Positions 53,317-63,835 of a DNA stretch of 64,000 bases are shown in pieces. How positions within the stretch are numbered: position 1 is the stretch's first letter; the number at the start of each line of letters is the position of its first letter. Under the pieces are notes generated by a model. The model did no database searches. It was not told the DNA's origin and was given only the letters and a program-made list of their open reading frames with translations. The stretch lies in contig NC_135551.1 in assembly GCF_964340395.1 (NCBI RefSeq), positions 22,526,003-22,590,002 of the forward strand, read 5' to 3'. The stretch comes from Glandiceps talaboti. Its lineage: Eukaryota > Hemichordata > Enteropneusta > Spengelidae. A program made the position numbers and the translations under genes.

Positions 53317-53549
53317 ATTTCTACTCACAGTCAAATAATTTCTTGGAAGCAAATGTCAGCACCATCAGGGGTGTACTACAATGGGCTATTGTCCCATGTC
53401 TCAAAGAGACATGTGAAGTGAGCCTGAGATAAACAGCTGGGATCTCCATGACAATAACCCATTGTAGTACACCCCTGGTGATGCTGATGAGACATCAGTG
53501 AAAATGTGGGCTTTGCTTCCAAGAAATTTGTTGAGTGTGCGAGTAGCAG
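53317..53549. mobile_element. CTACTC fold-back MITE, complete copy
   Basis: Arms of about 80-100 bp form a hairpin. Both contain TTTCTTGGAAGCAAA and GGGGTGTACTACAATGGG in opposite orientation; the loop includes CCATGTCTCAAAGAGACATG. Fragments of the same family occur at 21627-21700 and 36930-37012. Confidence 0.85.
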
Positions 53550-54332
53550 TCTGCATTAGTAAGTATGAACCCACAGTCCATGAATATTCATCCTCGCAAG
53601 TTTTTGTGATCTTCCAAATACATTCAAGATATTTTAACTATATCTATCCTCACCTCACTTGAAATCCTGATTGTGATAGTTGCATATAGTACTCTGCTTC
53701 CAATCAGATAACCTGATTGGCTGCCGTCAATGACCCAATTTGGTACCTCAGTGTGTTCAAAATTAATGACAGGTACACCCATACCAACTTGTCCATTCTG
53801 TGACACTCCATCATTGCCTGATCTGAATGTCATTGGCTCATTTTTTCTCATGAAGCCACGACTTCTGTTAATGCACCATTTCATCTATACTGCTAAGCTG
53901 ATTTCAGTTTTGGAAGCAGCCATGTTGAAAAAATTGGCATACTGTCTCGATAATGATTTCACGAGATGACAAGGAGATATAGTCCTAATTTCTTGATTAT
54001 TTTAGGTGTCCAATTACAGACTAGGACACCACAACTATTGTTTACAATTTAGAAGTTCACTGATACAACGGATAGTACTGACTACTGTGTATCACAGCTA
54101 CTCCATCTTAACCCAGTAAGACATTTGTACATTGAAAGTTAGTTTTTTTCAAATTTTTAGTTCAGCTCTTGTTGTAGTCAGTGAGAGAGTTTGTAATATT
54201 TCACTGTGTATGAAGTGTGAATTCAAAGTAATTTGGAATGTACATGTATTTTAGTATTTCCAGACAAGTATGAATAAATTTAATGATCAACGAATATGAA
54301 AAGTAAAATGGTTTATTTGAGCCATGACAGTC

Positions 54333-54624
54333 ACAAACCATTAGCGGTCCAAGTGCAACAAACCCGCGGGCATGCCTGGCGAAAACGGGTGTCATAAAAG
54401 TTGTTTGCATCTCTAAAGCTGTTTGTAGCGTTACTTATAATAGCCTAATAAATTGATAACAACTGATATAAGACAGAGATAAGGTTTGCCTCAATTGCAG
54501 TCCATGCAGACGGCCGAATAGAGGTTTTACAGCTGTTTACTTGTGTTATGTAAGAGCCCATCATCACATGTGTAAATATTGGTACTCTTTGATAACAAGT
54601 CCACTTGCTTGGCTAATGGCTTGT
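54333..54624 (-). mobile_element. MITE-like element, copy 2 (292 bp)
   Basis: Reverse-oriented partner of 11840-12131: same length, same 13-bp terminal repeats (left end ACAAACCATTAGC, one change) and high identity throughout. Confidence 0.82.
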
Positions 54625-54700
54625 CCCAGTAATGACCTTTCCTTACTGTTTGGTAAGGCACTCATTCCCAGAATAACATAGTCTAGTTCCTGACGGCCGT

Positions 54701-55053
54701 ATTCCAATTTTACAGTATGTTATCTTCACACATTACGTCTAGTCAATGTCGTTACTCTCACAAAGAATTCTGTGCTCCCCCTACAGTGTTCATATAAACA
54801 TGATGATGTCGTGTCCCCACATGATTTTAGTTTAAGCAGACTGGAGGTATGTGAAGTTCGGTTGGAGATTTGCATATCATATCAGTGCAGCTGTACCAAT
54901 GAATATCAGTGAGAGATGATGACAGCCTGTCAATGTTTGATGGATTACTACTGACATGCGCCGTTTGCACTTAACCCAGCATGGGGTTGAACCTCATTGA
55001 GCAACGACATTGACTAGACATAATGTGAAGATAATGTAGTGTAAAATCGGAAT
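54701..55053. mobile_element. MITE-like element with about 65-bp terminal inverted repeats
   Basis: 353 bp. Left ATTCCAATTTTACA..TTATCTTCACA pairs with right TGTGAAGATAAT..TGTAAAATCGGAAT, and both arms share TGTCTAGTCAATGTCGTT-like sequence. The centre has no coding signature. Confidence 0.83.
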
Positions 55054-55571
55054 GCTAGTGTGATGCCTGGTCCCAGTGTGCAGCAGAGGATCTGACAGTT
55101 CTTATTTTGGATGTATTGCCAAGTTTTCTTTGTCCATATTAATTTTCTCCCATATTTTATATATTAATTTAGTATAAATAAATATACATGTCACAATAGC
55201 TGCAGGAATCCTAAGAGTAACTAGTCACAAGTAACTAGTCACAACATGTACTGAGTGCATGATTAACTTCCCACACCATTCCCCAAAATGCATTGATATG
55301 ACCTGAAGTTCACCGTCTACAGTCTTTTATATTCACTGTATACAATGTTAGAAGATAAAAGTTGTGGGTAAAATTGTCTCAGGAAAAAGCATCCTAAAGT
55401 ACAGTCCCTCTATCATCTGATTGAGGGACGACCTAGACAGTAAGCCGTAAATGAAAGATACGCATATGTCGTATATCTCCGCCCTTACCGGCATGCTGTT
55501 ATGTGAAAGAGGTTTACCGATGTGTGAGGGCGCTCCCTCAAGGCGTACTAGTACCTACAGACTGTATATTC

Positions 55572-55573
<2 letters not shown>

Positions 55574-55601
<28 letters not shown>
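55574..55601. repeat. (CAA)n trinucleotide repeat
   Basis: About nine CAA units. Confidence 0.95.
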
Positions 55602-55603
<2 letters not shown>

Positions 55604-56169
55604 GCGTTACTAACTAAACAAGAATGATACACCACTTAAATGTCATGACCCTGTTCTTAGTGAGCTATTTCCAGGGGAAAGGTCACTATTAAATACAACG
55701 TGACATTAGGGTTGTGAGGACATAAATTATAATATATATTTTTAGTTTACGAGTATTTTACTGTATTTCGATAGTATACAGGCCCGTATATAGCTAGTTT
55801 TCCATGAGTTTGATATGATATTCCATTTACCCATGCATAGCTGTTTGTTTGTGACACGGTTGTTGGACTCCCCGTGATTTTACCATAAATAAAACCCTAT
55901 GCATGATTTTAGACACTGACACTAAGTACTCGGAACCAGTATTTGATTTTCTCAATCATACAAAATCGGTAAGATTGGACTTTTGTTACTGTAACAGTAA
56001 CTGGGCGTATATTAAATCTCAGCATAAAGACATAATATTGTGTACCAGTTCGAACTCCTGTGAGTGTGACTAAAGTTCAAAGTTCCAGTCTTACGAAATT
56101 AAACCAGCCTCGTTCTGAAGTTTTATAGTCATTTGCATGTGATAACAAAACGCCACTGCATTGCACTGG

Positions 56170-56216
56170 TACTACTTTCCGTGTGTTGTTTTCTGTACAG
56201 CATCTACGTTGTTGAG
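56170..56216 (+). other. Possible 5' UTR exon of the RING-H2 gene
   Basis: A good plus-strand donor (GAG/GTAAGT, 56217) and an acceptor TCTTTCAG ending at 57448 would splice a non-coding leader to the start region at 57651. Only splice signals support this; the left edge is arbitrary. Confidence 0.25.
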
Positions 56217-56727
56217 GTAAGTAACATCGTTATATCATGTCTCCCAGGTCTTGAAATGCGCGTTAGAAGAGAAAATACGACGGGAATGACAGTGGACTAG
56301 ACCGTGAGATACCTGTCTGTACTTCCTCATGCGACACACGCAAACATTTGATAGGTCAAATAAGGTCATATACACAAAGCCTACGGTACACGGTGCGGAC
56401 GCCATATATACCTGTTCCAAATATTGTAAATACAGTGAACTATGACTCACTTTGGCCGCACCACCCATTTTGTGATACATCTATGCCGTCTATTATGCTC
56501 TCTCTATATAAGATAGACGATTGTACATATTTACGAGTCTATAAACTACAAGTAAGACCAAAGTGGCGTGAGTGAGGTCATTTCTATTTATAAATTATAT
56601 CAGTTATCTTGGTTCAGTTTCGAAACGTCGTTTGCTGTACATTGTAATAATACATACTTCTACTAGCAGTTGTTCATTTTAATTTGCTAGTATTATTTTG
56701 CATGCATTGCTGTGTATTTATCCTTAC

Positions 56728-56908
56728 AGGTCTGTGTCCACAAACACAAGACCACAATATAGGCAGGGATATAGACGTGTGGATACACAAGTTTAATGTG
56801 TACAACATTGATTGTCACGGTAATTAAAGCTATATTGAGATCTCCAAATAAATCTTCGTGGTAAAAGAATCCACAGCACACAGAAGGGGCTGTCGATCCT
56901 TTCGCCAT
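56728..56908 (-). CDS. Candidate first exon of an unidentified membrane protein
   Basis: On the minus strand an ATG in good context (AAAAGATGGCG, 56908) opens 60 codons ending at a strong donor CT/GTAAGG (56727-56722). The peptide starts MAKGSTAPSVCCGFF and has two hydrophobic stretches, roughly residues 26-38 and 46-57, as in a small multi-pass protein. I do not recognise the family and found no following exon. The same bases read on the plus strand as an acceptor (TTATCCTTACAG), so the donor may be coincidental. Confidence 0.3.
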
Positions 56909-57150
56909 CTTTTATCTCACTGTGCCTGGGTCACACATTGTATTTTGAGCAGTTCAAAGGTCATAAAATGTGCTATGCAATTCGCAAGTCTCAAAACCTT
57001 TGTACTAATAAAACGACAAATACAGACAGTGTGAGAATGGGGATGACACTGCCAATGAGTGACCCGGACATGGACCATGGGGCAGTAGCCGGCATAGACA
57101 ATGATAGGGGTATTCTTTTTTTTTACATGTAACACCAGAAAGGGCCTTTT

Positions 57151-57168
57151 CGGGGGGGGGGGGGGGGC
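57151..57168. repeat. Poly-G tract
   Basis: Run of about 17 G, a few hundred bases upstream of the RING-H2 frame. Confidence 0.9.
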
Positions 57169-57650
57169 ATATTGAAAATGTTGGATGAGGAATAATGTTT
57201 TTGGTATTGCACTGCAGTGAAAATACCACTTGTATGCGCACACACCAGTGCAACTAATCTCTGGTACATGTGTAATAATGCAAAGTACTAATTAATATCC
57301 TGTGATAATTACCCAGAGTCCCAGCCATGTTGATTTCATATTAAATCATACTGACTCATTACTTTATTGAATTTATATTTAAAACCAATTCATGTCTCTT
57401 TTGTGACTTATTATTAAATCCACATTACTTATTTTGCATGTCTTTCAGGGATGCAAGTTATCCAGACACTGTTTACATAACCATCATGAAATAGGAGTGA
57501 AAATATAACTATGCCAAATACAGGACTTGTGAGATGTCAACAACACATTTCAGCAATCATATGAAATCGATTTTGGAGAGAGACAAGGCATGTGACACAG
57601 ACCCTGTGTAGTAAATACTGTAACATACATAAAAAAAACAGGTTAGAACA

Positions 57651-59099
57651 ATGCCAGCAGAAGAAATTCAAAGTTCGCGACTCGCCCAGTATTTGCTTGC
57701 CTACAGTATTGTGTACACTATACCAGTTGTTGCTGTTGTCTTAACTATTTATCAGTTTCCTTCTCTGTACTGTCTTTTGTATATTTCTATTGCCGGCATT
57801 TCACTTTTGTTGTGGCATGATAATTTGTCTTCTCGCATCTTACCTATGTTGATAAAAGCTCTCAAATTGTTAGGTACTGTGGTCACTGTGTGTGTTTTAG
57901 GTTTACTGGTACATCCAGCGGTGATATACGATGCCGCCAAACAATTCATCGTAGGTGACAGAACTTACCATCGTATAGTGACACGCTTTTTTATGCATTG
58001 TTGCTATGTTGTTTTATTAAATGGAGCCTTCAACTCTAAATCTCTGATGGAAGAACTCTTCAACCCATGGATCTTAGGATTGTCATATGTAGTAGTTGCA
58101 GCCTGGGAGTACCACTCTGTTGTTACCGGAGAAACACTAAGAGATATTTTATCACCAAGGGTCAGAACATGTTTATTTTATCTCTTTTGCTTTGTATTGG
58201 TTTTATGGTATTTGCCTGGTGAAATAAGCTTAAGTATAGTGATGCAATTACCAATTGGGCTACTTTTGGTCTTTATGGTTGAAGAGCAGTGGATTCTTCA
58301 ACATGCCGATTTATTGCTGTGCTGGGTATCCAAAAACCAATATAGAGAGGTAGAAGCAACGTCATCACCGTCAATCGATTTTCTACCCAACTCCCTCAGA
58401 CCGCCGCTAGATTTTCGCTGTATAGTTAACTTTGGTGGATTCGAAAGTGATGTTGTCTCGATGTTCAAATATGCAATTTTGATTATTTCAGCATCGTCCT
58501 TGATTCTCGTTAACTGTATTCGAGATTTCTTTGAATATGAGAGCATTTTTGATTGTAAGGGATTGGTATGCTGGGTCAGGTTCTCTGTTGTTTTGTTGTT
58601 TACAGTTGCTTGTCCATCGTATAAATATCTAACAGGGATACAAACTATGGTAGCTGGTATAAAGATGGTACAGCCGTTCCAAAGGGCAACATATCAACAA
58701 GTGGTCGAGAGCACAGATCCATGTGCTATTTGTTTGGCACCCCTTCACGAGGGTAGGTTTACTCCATGTCGTCATATCTTTCACTCAAAATGTCTTGCAA
58801 CACATCTTAACTTCAAAAGAACTTGTCCAATGTGTAACACGCCCTTGATACAAATAACCAGAGTTGGGCCTCGACATGTTGTGGTTCATCATCATCGTCG
58901 TAACCAGCATGCAAATAACCATGCACCTCAAGAGCCAGGGCCAAATCACCCTGGACCAAACCCCCCTGGACCAATCCCACCGGGACCAAATCACCATGGA
59001 CCTAACCCACCTGGACCTAACCCACCTGGACCAAACCCCCCTGGACCAAATCCTCAGGTAGACCATGGGCATGCTCAGCAAATATACCCTGATCGATAA
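57651..59099 (+). CDS. Multi-pass membrane RING-H2 protein, putative E3 ubiquitin ligase
   Basis: A single uninterrupted frame of 482 codons. Hydrophobic segments near residues 13-35, 38-55, 66-88, 108-124, 138-153, 172-188, 195-212, 273-290 and 306-321 indicate eight or nine membrane spans. A complete RING-H2 finger follows at 358-395: C358, C361, C373, H375, H378, C381, C392, C395 (C-x2-C-x11-C-x-H-x2-H-x2-C-x10-C-x2-C). The tail is His/Asn-rich (407-424) and then has eight GPNPP-type pentapeptides (430-468) encoded by 15-bp units. Order and topology resemble ER-membrane ligases such as TRC8/RNF145, HRD1/gp78 and RNFT proteins, but I cannot assign an orthologue. By inference it is an E2-dependent ubiquitin ligase with the RING in the cytosol. 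The start was chosen for context (ACAATG) and because hydrophobic spans begin soon after. The intronless frame suggests retroposition or a lineage-specific family. Confidence 0.88.
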   Translation: MPAEEIQSSRLAQYLLAYSIVYTIPVVAVVLTIYQFPSLYCLLYISIAGISLLLWHDNLSSRILPMLIKALKLLGTVVTVCVLGLLVHPAVIYDAAKQFIVGDRTYHRIVTRFFMHCCYVVLLNGAFNSKSLMEELFNPWILGLSYVVVAAWEYHSVVTGETLRDILSPRVRTCLFYLFCFVLVLWYLPGEISLSIVMQLPIGLLLVFMVEEQWILQHADLLLCWVSKNQYREVEATSSPSIDFLPNSLRPPLDFRCIVNFGGFESDVVSMFKYAILIISASSLILVNCIRDFFEYESIFDCKGLVCWVRFSVVLLFTVACPSYKYLTGIQTMVAGIKMVQPFQRATYQQVVESTDPCAICLAPLHEGRFTPCRHIFHSKCLATHLNFKRTCPMCNTPLIQITRVGPRHVVVHHHRRNQHANNHAPQEPGPNHPGPNPPGPIPPGPNHHGPNPPGPNPPGPNPPGPNPQVDHGHAQQIYPDR

Positions 59100-59140
59100 T
59101 AATCACCATCTAATCCACCTTGCTACATTACAAAGATTAA

Positions 59141-59788
59141 AGTAAAAGTTCAGTCAGACTTATTTCTGCCTGTAACACTTGTATTGATCACTTCTATCAA
59201 CTTACAGTAAAAGTTCAGTCATACCTATTTCAGCCTGTAACACTTGTATTGATTACTTCTATCAATTTTAAAGTAAAAGTTCAGTCAGACCTATTTCTGC
59301 CTGTAACACTTGTATTGATTACTTGTCAATTTAAAGTAAAAGTTCAGTCAGACCTATTTCTGCCTGTAACACTTGTATTGATTACTTCTATCAATTTAAA
59401 GTAAAAGTTCAGTCTGACCTATTTCTGCCTGTAACACTTGTATTGATTACTGCTATCAACTTACAGTAAAAGTCCAGTCATACCTATTTCAGCCTGTAAC
59501 ACTTGTATTGATTACTTCTGTCAATTTAAAGTAAAAGTTCAGTCAGACCTATTTCTGCCTGTAACACTTGTATTGATTACTTCTATCAATTTAAAGTAAA
59601 AGTTCAGTCAGACCTATTTCTGCCTGTAACACTTGTATTGATTACTTCTATCAATTTAAAGTAAAAGTTCAGTCTGACCTATTTCTGCCTGTAACACTTG
59701 TATTGATTACTTCTATCAACTTACGGTAAAAGTCCAGTCAGACCTATTTCAGCCTGTAACACGCATTGATTACTTCTATAACTTACAC
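59141..59788 (+). repeat. 65-bp minisatellite, ten units
   Basis: Units start at 59141, 59206, 59272, 59335, 59400, 59465, 59530, 59595, 59660 and 59725. The unit begins AGTAAAAGTTCAGTCAGACC and ends ACTTCTATCAATTTAA. Copies are very similar, with shared variants (CTTACAG versus TTTAAAG junctions, CAGCCTG versus CTGCCTG) that define subtypes recurring in order. It starts 42 bp after the RING-H2 stop codon and precedes the first plausible poly(A) signal (60298), so it is probably transcribed in that gene's 3' UTR. Confidence 0.96.
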
Positions 59789-60297
59789 GATATATTATGG
59801 ATGATAAAAAAGCACGTTGGTAACTTTCTCAACTTTCATCTGTTATGATTTTTTGGGGTTATCCTACAGGAGTGTGTGGAAAAATCTTGCAGGAAATGAC
59901 ATTACATTTCAAAATCTCTAGATCTACCCTGAAGGCTATGATGGATTTTCCTTTGAAAGGCTGCAGATTTAAGCCAACCTTGCAACAGGACATGGACAGA
60001 GTTCACATTATTACACAAAGAGCCTTGATTTATACCATCAATGGTTCAAACTTTCAAAGTCAAAGTTTGTGGTGGATTCCCTTCTTCATAATTTAGACAA
60101 CATGTTATTTTATGACGTTGAACAGGAACTGTTGTCAATATTTGCATACATGCCACCTAACCTAGAATAATGTTGTGACGTGACGTCACAAGAAAGATGT
60201 CATCGTTATATAGTTTAATTATAAATGATTTACCCACAGCTTACAATTTGAAATATAGCTTTTAAACCATAGGTGCATATGAATTACTATTATTGTT

Positions 60298-60303
60298 AAT
60301 AAA
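60298..60303 (+). terminator. Candidate AATAAA poly(A) signal of the RING-H2 gene
   Basis: AATAAA in the context GTTAATAAAGTTATG, about 1.2 kb after the stop codon. An inferred assignment; earlier signals are not obvious. Confidence 0.35.
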
Positions 60304-60421
60304 GTTATGTATGGCATAAAATCAATACAATGCCTCTTGTCTTCGTTTCACATATAAATTAACCCCTGAATAGCAATACATGTATATAATACCCAGTATA
60401 CATATAACTTATATTATCCTA

Positions 60422-60427
<6 letters not shown>

Positions 60428-60456
<29 letters not shown>

Positions 60457-60512
60457 TGTATGTATGTATGTATGTATGTATGTATGTATGTATGTATGTA
60501 TGTATGTATGTA

Positions 60513-60589
<77 letters not shown>
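60428..60589. repeat. (GTAT)n followed by (AT)n
   Basis: About 85 bp of TATG units running directly into about 75 bp of pure AT. Confidence 0.98.
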
Positions 60590-60592
<3 letters not shown>

Positions 60593-60806
60593 TTATAGGC
60601 CAACGACCCTATGTGCTATTTCAAAGTAACAAAAATGTACATTACAGTCAAAGGAAAGAAAATGACAATAATACTGGTATAGAGTTTCGCAATTTGAAAT
60701 CATAGAACAAAAATTTGGCGACATTGTGATTAGTATCTGTATTATTGAATTGTAACAAACGTATGAATAGGGGGTCAAAGGTCAGATAAAAGACCCCTTA
60801 ACTTAC

Positions 60807-60942
60807 CCACCGTAAGAAACTTCGTTCCGAATAACTGGTGAAAATGTATCGCAGTGTGGACAGAATTTTCCGGCTGAAAGTATACAAACAGTTGTAAATA
60901 GTATACCGACTACTACTGGACCAACATGGGTGTCCGCCTTAG
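60807..60942 (-). CDS. Candidate internal exon of an unidentified gene
   Basis: On the minus strand an acceptor (AATTTTCAG before 60942) and a strong donor (GG/GTAAGT after 60807) bracket 136 nt with an open frame: KADTHVGPVVVGILF, a hydrophobic segment, then CPHC and a polar stretch to SYGG. The frame also stays open upstream to an ATG near 61099. It resembles the membrane-proximal part of a single-pass protein with a CxxC motif, but I do not recognise the family and no partner exons were found. Confidence 0.3.
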
Positions 60943-62390
60943 CTGAAAATTGGACCATGCGAACAAAGCCAAAAAATAGTTGCGACGTGCAGGTGAACCT
61001 TTTGTTATGCAGTGTGATGAAGTTGAGTTGGCATCCTACTAGATGCCAGCAACAGTGAAACCAACCCGGCTCCACAAACCGTGACATGTTCAAAACCACA
61101 CTAAACTGATTGCCACATCACCAAGTGAGATGAGGAGGTTATCCTAGAAAAATGAAATCAAAGCCAGATTTTCAAGGTTGGAGACACAGATAGATAATAT
61201 AGAAGACATGTTATCTAGCATGGCGTGGAAAAGGTTACGATAATTTTGAAAGGAGTGACGTCGGTATTAGTTTTAGTAGTACGCCCTCTGTGAAGTACTA
61301 TGTAAAGAAGAGGAACGACAGACAGTTTGTAAAATCAAATTGGTTGTTTGGACCCACATTTTTAAATTTCATTTCGAACATTTGGAAACAATGATTGTGT
61401 GTCATGGTAAACTTCAATATTTCCAGATACAAAATAAAACAACGAAGATAACAAATCAAAAATGGCCAACAAATAGATATTGTGCATAGTGCTTTCAGTT
61501 TTCCAATGTGGGCCATCAAGTTATAAACTGCTGAACAACCCGTTGGTGGCGCTATATCGTGTGGCGAGGAGGTTACACATATATAACTGCGCTTCAAGGA
61601 ATAGCAGACAGACAGAAAACTACCCTTGCAGTAGTGTAAGGTCGGTCAATTTTATTGCCTGTATTTCAATTTCATTTTTCAAGAGCCCAGTCCAACGGCC
61701 CAGCCAATGTTTTAGGATATACCCGGCTAAATCTGAGTCTGAAAAAAGATGACTTTAAGAACCGCCAAGTACAAAGAGAAAAGAAAGATTTCATGGAAAA
61801 AACACACACTTGCACACTTTACTGATAAATGAATACACCATTAGAACAGGTTGTGTCAATCCACGTGTGATGTCTGCATTGAAGTCGGTTGGACTGATTG
61901 TGATTGTGATAAAATTCGTAAGTTCGATCACGTGTATATATGCAGTGACAGCGCTTATCTGGAGCTATTATATTCCTTGGCCCCAACCAGAATATACAAA
62001 TATACAGTACTGGAAATGCTGAACCAAACAAGATCTACCATCCCATAATGTAATGTACGACTGTATAGATTGATTTTAAAATAAACACCCCACTCCCCCC
62101 CCCCCCCGAAAAAAAAGGAGAAAAAAATCATGAAAGTGTTGGCCCATTTTCATCGAAGGGTTATTTTTTTCACGTTATTTATTCATGCATTCACAACATA
62201 CATCATTGATAATATCAACCGTACTAGGAATTGCAAATAAATATGTTATGGCTATGCGACTGCTTACAGTATTTGGCTTAAAGCTATGTCAACACACTGT
62301 GTAATATTCTTAATGAAGTTAACGTAAAGAGCGCCAGCAAATGTCAAAGATGGTGAAATTTGTATTTGTTGTTGGGATGATGCATGCAGT

Positions 62391-62393
62391 ATG

Positions 62394-62427
<34 letters not shown>

Positions 62428-62552
62428 TGTATGTATGTATGTATGTATGTATGTATGTATGTATGTATGTATGTATGTATGTGTGTGTGTGTATGTGTGT
62501 ATGTATGTATGTATGTATGTATGTATGTATGTATGTATGTGTGTGTGTGTGG
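62391..62552. repeat. (GTAT)n / GT microsatellite
   Basis: About 160 bp of TATG with a GT-rich interruption at 62480-62500, ending in GT and a short poly-G. Confidence 0.97.
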
Positions 62553-63032
62553 GGGGGGTGTTGTATAATGCAACGATCCGTATACATACAGAAACAGCTT
62601 TCATTTTATTAATCCAAACGAAATAAGGGCCACCACTATCTGAGTAATTATCATGCTGCCTCTATTACATTCCCTACATCATTCTTTTTTATCTGAAGCG
62701 TTGATATATATACATAATGGCAATGCTATTTATATCATGTACCACACGCAAGCTAAGTTGTCGTGTTCAAACAAAAAGTATGGGATTAATACCCGAGTCA
62801 TTCTACGTCACGACAACGCATGTTTGTGATGCTGGATATACGAGTCAATCGTTCAGCCGTCAATACGCAGATATGATGTTTTCATAAACTAGAAACTAAA
62901 ACATGCTTCGCATGACGGGATATAGATATTTTGTTAGTAGGTAAAAACTGGCATGTCAAATCGCTTCCTATGAGTAGCGTTCGACAGGCATCGTAGACAG
63001 TAACGATTCCCTCAAATTTCATGTAAAAACGG

Positions 63033-63120
63033 TTTTGTGGACATATCTCCGCTAATATTTTTCTAATCCATTTGGCCGAGTCTGAAATTACTCCGAAACT
63101 CCCTCTTAGTATTATAGATA
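63033..63120 (+). repeat. Dispersed repeat, copy 1
   Basis: It shares TTTTGTGGACATATCTCCGC, TAATATTTTTC and CTTAGTAT with copy 2 at 63747-63835. Confidence 0.75.
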
Positions 63121-63201
63121 GGTATGGCATATGGCACATCCACAACTCGAATATAGACTGTCAATTCGCTTGTCGTGAGCACAGGGTGCTGTGAGCATGT
63201 A

Positions 63202-63202
<1 letters not shown>

Positions 63203-63242
<40 letters not shown>

Positions 63243-63420
63243 CTGTCCACCTGCCTTATTGTCTTGCTTGCTTGCTTGCTTACATGATTGATTGCTTTCT
63301 TGCTTGATCGATCGATCGATCGATCGACTGACTGACTGACTGACTGATTGATTGATTGATTGATTGATTGATTAATTGATTGATTGATTAATCGACCGAC
63401 CGACCGATCGATGGATCGAT
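63203..63420. repeat. Compound tetranucleotide array (GATT, GCTT, GATC, GACT, GACC)
   Basis: Successive blocks of ATTG, GCTT, ATCG, ACTG, ATTG, ACCG and ATCG units, each derived from the previous one by a single-base change. Confidence 0.95.
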
Positions 63421-63746
63421 CGAGTTTGAATGAATGAATGATGTGTGATACTGATCAATAGACTAATTGATTTTTTTGTAGTGATATAAAACTTTTACCT
63501 TCTTTCCTTCCCCATGCCTAGTTTTCTCTCTTTCAGTCGAATATAATTCACTCTTTATTAACAAAATATAGATATCTTGTCCATTCTTCTCCTCTTATCT
63601 AAATTAAAACACACCTATAATAGTATAATAACCAGGGGACCGAATACACAAACACTTTGCTTTATCTCATATCTTCTGGGAGATTATCACACCGAATAAG
63701 CACTCAATCATGCACAGATTCGACAGCCACAAATATCATATAGATG

Positions 63747-63835
63747 TTTTGTGAACATATCTCCGCTAATATTTTTCAAATCCATTCGACCAAATCGGAA
63801 AATACCCCCGGAAAAAAATTCCCACTTAGTATGAT
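63747..63835 (+). repeat. Dispersed repeat, copy 2
   Basis: It matches copy 1 at 63033-63120 with several substitutions and a small insertion after GAAAATACCCCCGG. The 714-bp spacing in the same orientation suggests a local duplication or two insertions of one family. Confidence 0.75.

Larger units (their letters stand above)
52936..56727. other. Region downstream of TIMM13
   Basis: It holds three MITE-like elements (53317, 54333, 54701) and a (CAA)n tract at 55574-55601. TIMM13's 3' UTR begins here; an AATAAA lies only a few bases after the stop codon (about 52941), which seems too close to be the only signal. No coding exon is supported except the weak minus-strand candidate that begins at 56728. 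Confidence 0.45.
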
